A DNA stretch of 64,000 bases. It comes from Colwellia ponticola (GTDB lineage Bacteria > Pseudomonadota > Gammaproteobacteria > Enterobacterales > Alteromonadaceae). Below are positions 58,987 to 64,000 of the stretch, piece after piece. Below the pieces are notes generated by a model. The model was given only the letters and a program-made list of their open reading frames with translations, ran no database searches and had not been told where the DNA came from. Numbering within the stretch: position 1 is the first letter of the stretch; every line of letters starts with the position of its first letter. The stretch is taken from the NCBI RefSeq assembly GCF_005885605.1, contig NZ_SZVP01000015.1, positions 33,684-97,683 of the forward strand. Direction: 5' to 3'. The position numbers were made by a program, and so were the translations under genes.

Positions 58987-59170
58987 TACTTCGGCTAACG
59001 GCCGAGTTTATCTGGTAATGGAGGCAGCCAGAACTCAATAGCAAAGACATAGTGCTATTGATAAGTGTTGCAATCAACAATCATGATTGACTGTTAACGT
59101 ACCTTTGCGGGTTGTGCGGTAACGGCTCCTACATCCGGGTTTAGAAAAGTTTTTAATCATAAAAACTTAT
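58987..59170 (+). ncRNA. Structured leader, candidate cis-regulatory RNA
   Basis: A series of hairpins upstream of a purine permease: TCGGC/GCCGA (58991-59005); GAGT-TCTGG with CCAGA-ACTC (59004-59036), which shares bases with the first and so competes with it; AATAGC/GCTATT (59037-59059); CAATCA/TGATTG near 59070-59090; then a GC-rich block 59101-59143 (TTTGCGGGTTGTGCGG, CATCCGGGTTT) followed by AAAAG-TTTTTA. It is far richer in structure and GC than the flanks. It does not match the purine, xanthine, THF or GEMM riboswitch consensus that I know. Confidence 0.45.
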
Positions 59171-59198
59171 ACTTTGAACCCAAGATTGAAGGACAATT

Positions 59199-59300
59199 AT
59201 GAATATCTATATTCCCCTTTGTATTACCCCTACCATCGGTTATTGCTCGGTTGAGCACTCATGTTTAAGCTTCATTAATAGCGGAGGTCATCATGAGTAA
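59199..59300 (+). CDS. Candidate 33-residue leader peptide
   Basis: ATG at 59199 has a good ribosome site (GAAGGAC, six bases upstream) and encodes 33 residues beginning MNIYIPLCITPTIGYCSVE. Its TAA at 59298-59300 overlaps the permease start (ATG at 59293) by eight bases, and the permease ribosome site GCGGAGG lies inside it. Such an overlap fits a leader peptide that controls permease translation. No database support was available. Confidence 0.45.
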   Translation: MNIYIPLCITPTIGYCSVEHSCLSFINSGGHHE

Positions 59301-60700
59301 ATCAAATAATGATCTTATGTATGGCCTTCATGACAAACCTGAACCAAAGAAAGCGTTGTTTGCTGCTTTTCAGCATGTCTTAGCGAGCTTTGTCGGGATT
59401 ATCACCCCGCATTGATTATTGGCGGTGTATTAGGTTTAGGCAGTGAGCTGCCTTACCTGATTAGTATGGCATTGTTGTTTCAGGTATAGGTACTTTTATT
59501 CAAGCTAAAAAGATTGGCCCCATTGGTTCGGGGTTACTATGTGTGCAAGGCACTAGTTTTGCCTTTTTAAGTGCAGTGTTGGCTGCTGGCTTTGTTGCTA
59601 AAAATAGAGGAGGCACCTCAGAAGATATTTTAGCCATGATTTTTGGTGTTTGTTTATGCGCTGCTTCGATTGAAATTATACTGAGTCGTTTTATGCACAA
59701 ACTAACGCGTATTATTACACCGGTTGTGACAGGGATCGTGATCACGACTATTGGTTTGTCACTAATTAAAGTCGGGATGACCGATTTGGCCGGCGGTTTT
59801 TCTGCTGCAGATAAAGGCAACCTTAATTACTTATTTGTTGGTGGTATCACTTTGGCAACGATTATTTTTATTAACCGCTTTAGTAATCAAACCCTGCGCC
59901 TTGCTGCCATTATGATTGGCATGGTAGTTGGTTACATTACCGCTGCATCGATGGGAATGGTTAATTATGATATTGCTGAAGTGGCTGTTGTGACAATACC
60001 AATGCCGTTTAAATATGGCTTTGATTTTGCTTTATCTGCTTTTATACCGGTTGCCATTATTTCTGTGGTGACGGCGATTGAAACGACCGGTGATCTAACG
60101 GCTAACTCAATGGTGTCAGGTGAGCCAGTAAAAGGCCCTCTTTATATGAAACGCATAAAGTCGGGGGTTTTAGCCGATGGTACCAACTCAACGATTGCTG
60201 CAATTATGGGAAGCTTCCCAATGTCAACTTTCAGTCAAAATAATGGTGTTATTCAGCTCACGGGTGTTGCCAGCCGTTATGTTGCTTTTTATATTGCCGC
60301 TTTATTTATTGCCTTAGGTATGTTCCCTATTATTGGGGCTTTTTTGCAAACGATGCCCAAACCTGTGTTAGGTGGTGCGACATTGGTGATGTTTGGCACG
60401 GTGGCAGCAGCAGGCATTCGGATTTTGTCTACGGCAGATCTAGGTCGCCGTGATTTATTAATAATGGCGGTGTCTTTTGGTCTGGGGTTAGGCGTAACTG
60501 CGGTACCTGAAGTGACTAACTACTTACCACCGTTACTGAAAAGTATTTTTAGTTCTTCTGTAACTGTCGCTGGTTTAGCCGCAATTTTGATGAGTATCAT
60601 TTTGCCAATGGCGACAACTGAAACAGAAACGGACATTGACACTGAAAGACAAAAGGATACCTACGCTACAGAACCTAATGACATGATAAAAGTTAGCTAA
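59293..60700 (+). pseudogene. NCS2 nucleobase:cation symporter with two frameshifts
   Basis: The start MSKSNNDLMYGLHDKPEPKKALFAAFQHVLASFVGIITP is typical of NCS2 purine permeases. A TGA follows because one base is missing near 59413 (CCCCGCATTG for CCCCGCCATTG). A second lost base near 59474 (TTGTTGTTTC for TTGTTTGTTTC) breaks the next stretch. Restoring both gives a continuous frame of about 469 residues. The rest is intact (LLCVQGTSFAFLSAV, TAIETTGDLTANSMVSG, the NCS2 signature FSQNNGVIQLTGVASRYV). It would import xanthine or uric acid. Either a recent pseudogene or sequencing errors. Confidence 0.88.
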
Positions 60701-60716
60701 CTCAAGCGTTCTAATC

Positions 60717-60747
60717 AAGGTCGCCAGTGATTGTCAAAGGCGACCTT
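60717..60747. terminator. Hairpin after the permease
   Basis: AAGGTCGCC (60717-60725) pairs perfectly with GGCGACCTT (60739-60747), a nine-bp GC-rich stem, 16 bases past the permease stop and before the convergent amidohydrolase. Confidence 0.7.
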
Positions 60748-60847
60748 TAGTGGTCTTTAAGAAATAAGTTCTATGCTTTATCACCTTTCAACATCATCAA
60801 AGTAGCGGTTCCTCTTCAACGTGTTGAGGCATATCATTAGCTATTTA

Positions 60848-62269
60848 TCAATTGTTCGCAAGCTGCTTGGCTTGGGATTTTAATTGCTCAAGAGCCGCTT
60901 GATTGTAATAGCGATTATGTGAAATAACCCCCGTAAGTTTTTGGGTGTTACGCACATCAATTAACGGGTTATGTGTTAAAAAAATGATATCCGCTATTTT
61001 ACCTTTACTCAACTCACCAAACTGTTCACTTTTTCCTAAAAATTTAGGACCTGCAAGCGTCGCTGACTGTAAAGTTTGTAGAGGCGTTAAACCGTAGTCA
61101 CTAAATATAGCAAGCTCTTGATGAAGTGATAAACCAGGGTAAATGTAAGAGTTCAAAAATCCTGCATCAGTACCTGCAATAATCGATACACCTGCCTGTT
61201 GTGCCAGCACAAGTAATTGAGCGGTTTTGATAAAACGTTCTTTACGCTGTTTTATTTGTTCAGTGGTATCTTTATTTGCTCGGTCTACACGCCATTGATA
61301 AGTAGCTTTAAGCCCTTTACCGAGGTAATTTAAAAATTCATCATTTTGATGGTTGTCTTCATCAATATTGGCGATAACCTGTCCGCCTATTAAGGTTGGC
61401 ACTACTGCCGTATTATTTTTAGCAAGTACCGCATATTTCTTTAGTGCCGTTTGTTTATCAACATTTGCGGTGATAATAGGTAAAGCACTGCGGTAACTAA
61501 GTTCACCAGAGGCTACTTTTTTTGATATTTCAGGCTCATTAATTGCTGCTGCTTTTAATAAGTAAGTCATGTGTTCTATGGCATCTAAGCCAGCATTAGA
61601 CACATCCGTTACCGATAATGAAAAAGGAATATGTCCCGATATTTGATAACCGCGTTTTTTAACTTCCTTTACTGCTTTTAAATAAAGCTCAGGTGTTAAG
61701 GCGCTATCGGTAATTTTTATAAAGTCGACATTCATAGCATCAAGACTATCAATTGCGGCATTCATTTCTGCAACCGTTTCTACTTCAAGATCACCCGGCC
61801 AAATAGAACCTTTGCCTTCAAGCTTTGGTCCTGATGTATAAATGCTTGGACCAACTAATTGATTGTTATTCACTTGTTCACGCCAGCTTAACACTGACTC
61901 ACTTAAATCAGCGGCAGCATCACGTACAGTGGTAATACCATAGGCGAGATATAATGGTAAAAGCTGTTTGTTTTCTTCTATTAACGCTTCACCACCACCA
62001 AAATGTACATGCATATCCCATAGGCCAGGCATAAGAAATTGCTCATTAGCATCAATATAATTATCGATAATATAGCTATTTTTTAGTGACTTACTACTGC
62101 GTTCAATGATCACACCATCACGAATAACTAATGATTGACCTGTATTGAGCTTACCTGTTTTTACGTCAACAATAGTTGCATTACTGATCAAAATGTCAGC
62201 GTGTTGAGTAGGTTTACTTTCACATGCACTAAGTAGTAAACAAGTTGAAAATAAAAGTATAAATTTCAT
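60848..62269 (-). CDS. Amidohydrolase-family lipoprotein
   Basis: A 473-residue enzyme. Lipobox LSAC at about residues 12-15 places it at the outer membrane. Metal-dependent amidohydrolase motifs: MPGLWDMHVHFGG (HxH), KITDSALTPE (Lys bridge), SGHIPFSLS (His), AIEHMTYLL (His) and AGTDAGFLN (Asp). The last 70 residues restore the beta sandwich (GKIADIIFLTHNPLIDVRN). It probably hydrolyses a cyclic amide or dipeptide in the periplasm; the substrate is unknown. Confidence 0.9.
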   Translation of the reverse strand: MKFILLFSTCLLLSACESKPTQHADILISNATIVDVKTGKLNTGQSLVIRDGVIIERSSKSLKNSYIIDNYIDANEQFLMPGLWDMHVHFGGGEALIEENKQLLPLYLAYGITTVRDAAADLSESVLSWREQVNNNQLVGPSIYTSGPKLEGKGSIWPGDLEVETVAEMNAAIDSLDAMNVDFIKITDSALTPELYLKAVKEVKKRGYQISGHIPFSLSVTDVSNAGLDAIEHMTYLLKAAAINEPEISKKVASGELSYRSALPIITANVDKQTALKKYAVLAKNNTAVVPTLIGGQVIANIDEDNHQNDEFLNYLGKGLKATYQWRVDRANKDTTEQIKQRKERFIKTAQLLVLAQQAGVSIIAGTDAGFLNSYIYPGLSLHQELAIFSDYGLTPLQTLQSATLAGPKFLGKSEQFGELSKGKIADIIFLTHNPLIDVRNTQKLTGVISHNRYYNQAALEQLKSQAKQLANN

Positions 62270-62510
62270 GTTTTGACCTTAATTTTTTTTATTGAGACTA
62301 GCACAATCATCGGCTGTAACAAGAGTTTGTGAGTTAAAGTGCAAAAAAGATAAGGTGAGTGTTATAAATAGCAGCTACTCATTCATTCAATACAATAAAG
62401 TTATGATGGGTGAACTGATAAATTTGTGCATTTTTACCTGAGCTAAACGCTTAAGTCTGTCAATATTTAGGAAACTTGTTACAATGCCCTTTTTTGATTT
62501 TAGGTAGACT

Positions 62511-62855
62511 ATGAATAATAGTAATGATCCGCTATACGGCATAAAACTTGAACAGATCCTAACCGAACTGGAGAAAAAAATTGGTTGGGAAAAAATGGGC
62601 GAGTTACTTAATATTCGTTGTTTCACGAATAAACCACGCCTTAAATCAAGTTTAAAATTCCTGCGTACAACCCCTTGGGCACGCAGTAGAGTTGAAATCT
62701 TATACCTAAAAACTTTTTGTAGTAAACATGCAGAAACGGGGAAAATAATCAGGGCAATACTCGCCCAGAATAATGCTGTTGCAGAAAAAACGTCTACCAA
62801 GCCCGCTGCTAGTAAAAACGCTCCCTTTGTTTGGCCAACACCTAAAAAGAAATAG
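62511..62855 (+). CDS. VF530 family protein (DUF2132)
   Basis: A 114-residue protein with the VF530 pattern DPLYGIKLEQILTELEKKIGWEKMGELLNIRCFTNKPRLKSSLKFLRTTPWARSRVEILYL. This small DNA-binding-like helical domain was defined by a Vibrio fischeri structure and has no known function. A basic Lys/Ala tail of about 35 residues follows. Preferred over the 137-codon antisense frame (62387-62800) because of the family match. Confidence 0.9.
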   Translation: MNNSNDPLYGIKLEQILTELEKKIGWEKMGELLNIRCFTNKPRLKSSLKFLRTTPWARSRVEILYLKTFCSKHAETGKIIRAILAQNNAVAEKTSTKPAASKNAPFVWPTPKKK

Positions 62856-62944
62856 ACTTATGCCGCATTCGGGGCATTAGGCGTTAATGGTGAAAGCAGT
62901 GTATGGCTATTTTTTATTTTACCAACAGAAGTTTAAGTTCCATT

Positions 62945-63030
62945 TTCTGCCGGGCGTCGCAGTGGCGACAACACCCAAGAGGCGACGTATCGCCGCACCT
63001 CCCATTGAACGCCCTGAACAGCTAAAACTG
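62945..63030. repeat. GC-rich hairpin element, copy A
   Basis: Tandem small hairpins: GTCGCAGTGGCGAC (GTCGC/GCGAC) and GGCGACGTATCGCC (GGCGA/TCGCC), with ACACCCAAGAGG between them. Much of it recurs at 63516-63573 (copy B), and its first part appears inverted near 63358-63383. GC content is clearly above the window average. Confidence 0.75.
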
Positions 63031-63110
63031 AACGTTAATTTTTTGCCATTATCGATACTGATGAATGCTCGTCCCTCGCAATATCAGTGCCAGCCAACCT
63101 CACAGACGTC

Positions 63111-63136
63111 ATCCCCGTGGTGACTTAGTCGGGGAT
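63111..63136. repeat. REP-like palindrome
   Basis: ATCCCCG (63111-63117) pairs with CGGGGAT (63130-63136) with a 12-base loop; the flanks GACGTC-ATCCCCG and CGGGGAT-CTAG match a common dispersed palindrome of gammaproteobacteria (gtcatccccg...cggggatct). Confidence 0.7.
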
Positions 63137-63231
63137 CTAGTACTTAGTGATATCGATTCCTCCCAAGACATTGACGGAATGACAGCATTAGCAAGAATAA
63201 CTCAGCTGCTCCCACAAACGCCAAGTCTGCT

Positions 63232-63356
63232 TGAACAAAGCGATGTAGTGCATGGATGCACGTTCAGCACAGTTACGTCGATAACACTTGAATTAATTGA
63301 AGAAATCGTTTGTTGGCAGCGCCGAGAGATTCCAAAGGGAGGCCGGTGGCAGTCTC
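63232..63356. repeat. 125-bp direct repeat, left copy
   Basis: Matches 63876-64000 at every base but one (T at 63249, G at 63893). Distance between copies is 644 bases. The right copy runs off the window, so the repeat may be longer. The stretch contains no recognisable gene. Confidence 0.95.
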
Positions 63357-63517
63357 GCTTTGGGTGTCGTCGCCACCGCGACAGATAATTTAAAGTGTAC
63401 TTGACCCCATTTATAAGCTATTTACTCACCTAGTAATAAACGCCAAGTTTGTTTGAACAAACGCTGAAAGAAGTGAAAATTCATTAAACGTATTGCTTGG
63501 TATTTGCTTCACTGCTT

Positions 63518-63588
63518 GGCGTCGCGGTGGCGACAGCACCCAAGGGGCGACGTACCGCCGCGCCTCCCCTTGGAACCCCTGCGACGCC
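63518..63588. repeat. GC-rich nested palindrome, copy B
   Basis: Outer arms GGCGTCGC (63518-63525) and GCGACGCC (63581-63588), inner arms CCAAGGGG (63540-63547) and CCCCTTGG (63566-63573), with the GTCGC-GGTG-GCGAC hairpin inside the left arm. A single strand could fold into a cruciform or multi-stem structure. Confidence 0.85.
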
Positions 63589-63591
63589 CTG

Positions 63592-63726
63592 CTCAGCAAA
63601 ACATTCCATCACCAACTAGCGTAGACCACGATTCCTGCCGATTTATCTTCCCTGAACAACGGCAGCCCTCGACGTCCTGTCTCGGGTCGAGGCCTACCTT
63701 TGCTAGTTGATGATGGAATTGCTGAG
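63592..63726. repeat. Long imperfect inverted repeat with two inner hairpins
   Basis: Arms 63592-63620 (CTCAGCAA...TTCCATCA...CAACTAGC) and 63702-63726 (reverse complement, with a few extra bases in the left arm). Inside are CTGCCG/CGGCAG and CCTCGAC/GTCGAGG hairpins. It directly follows copy B. Confidence 0.85.
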
Positions 63727-63875
63727 ATGGGATTAAGTATTCTTGGTCACTATGTCGAATTTTAACGACTAAATACTACTTTGCTAGAGAGACAAACAAC
63801 TATCACAACAAGCACCAAGTCTGCTTCATCAAACGCCGAAATGAAGCACAATATTCACGTATGTTTCATGGATGA

Positions 63876-64000
63876 TGAACAAAGCGATGTAGGGCATGGA
63901 TGCACGTTCAGCACAGTTACGTCGATAACACTTGAATTAATTGAAGAAATCGTTTGTTGGCAGCGCCGAGAGATTCCAAAGGGAGGCCGGTGGCAGTCTC
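63876..64000. repeat. 125-bp direct repeat, right copy (cut by window end)
   Basis: See 63232-63356. One mismatch in 125 bases. The sequence beyond the window should show whether the copy continues into the GC-rich hairpin, as the left copy does at 63357-63386. Confidence 0.95.

Noticed and set aside
58987..59170. Known purine riboswitch
   Set aside because: The conserved loop sequences of the purine aptamer and its three-way junction are not found.
62387..62800. 137-codon frame antisense to VF530
   Set aside because: The opposite strand encodes a recognisable VF530 protein over the same span.
62887..63710. Three plus-strand frames in the GC-rich repeat cluster
   Set aside because: They run through palindromes and the direct repeat, and their Arg/Pro/Ser-rich composition is a by-product of GC-rich repeats.

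Overview
This is one contiguous piece of an AT-rich chromosome with dense coding on both strands. The content points to a cold-adapted marine gammaproteobacterium of the Alteromonadales, most like Colwellia. The clues are the gene families (YbiT-type ABC-F, RhlE, KatG beside OxyR, VF530, PhnA/YjdM, an ECF11/ChrR photo-oxidative stress block, PEP-CTERM), the AT-rich codon use, and short terminal-inverted-repeat elements with ATACCA ends. The assignment is inference; no rRNA or tRNA gene is present to anchor it. I saw no CRISPR array, prophage or complete insertion sequence.

Layout. 1-5 kb: an envelope locus, all on the minus strand, with three FlgO-like proteins in a row, a SPOR-domain lipoprotein and two DUF4402 secreted proteins, ending in a 14-bp tandem array copied from the last codons of the final gene. 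5-11 kb: an RhlE helicase, a decayed stretch, a degenerate GIY-YIG protein, DUF2750, a serine hydrolase, a DsbA-family protein and a PEP-CTERM protein. 11-24 kb: a minus-strand stress block. It starts with an AraC-HDOD regulator split by an in-frame TAG, then Cfa, DUF1365, an FAD oxidoreductase, an SDR, an NTF2-like protein, photolyase, DUF523/DUF1722, ChrR anti-sigma, ECF sigma, a LON-domain protein, DUF3833, a chalcone-isomerase-like protein and DUF2878. A good ECF11-type promoter precedes the sigma gene. In known relatives this set answers singlet oxygen and light damage by DNA repair and membrane-lipid modification.

24-43 kb: a MATE exporter, YbiT, a beta-propeller-like protein, a radical SAM protein, divergent oxyR/katG (KatG carries an export signal), MipA/OmpV, an AbgT transporter, an MltB-type transglycosylase, ArgJ, a VC0807-type membrane protein, an endonuclease/phosphatase-fold protein whose start codon is problematic, and YjdM. 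43-56 kb: a PAS-PAS-GGDEF-EAL protein, DUF5610, an SF2 helicase, GdhA, a divergent LysR/MFS pair with a small mobile element as its promoter region, YfaZ, an OmpA-type lipoprotein and a sodium:alanine symporter.

56-64 kb: a RAYT-type transposase, a class V aminotransferase, a long structured leader with a 33-codon leader peptide in front of an NCS2 purine permease that carries two single-base frameshifts, an amidohydrolase lipoprotein, VF530, and finally about 1.1 kb of GC-rich hairpins and direct repeats unlike the rest of the window. The points most worth following are the structured leader and leader peptide, the FlgO/SPOR/DUF4402 locus, the amber-split AraC-HDOD gene, and the terminal repeat cluster.
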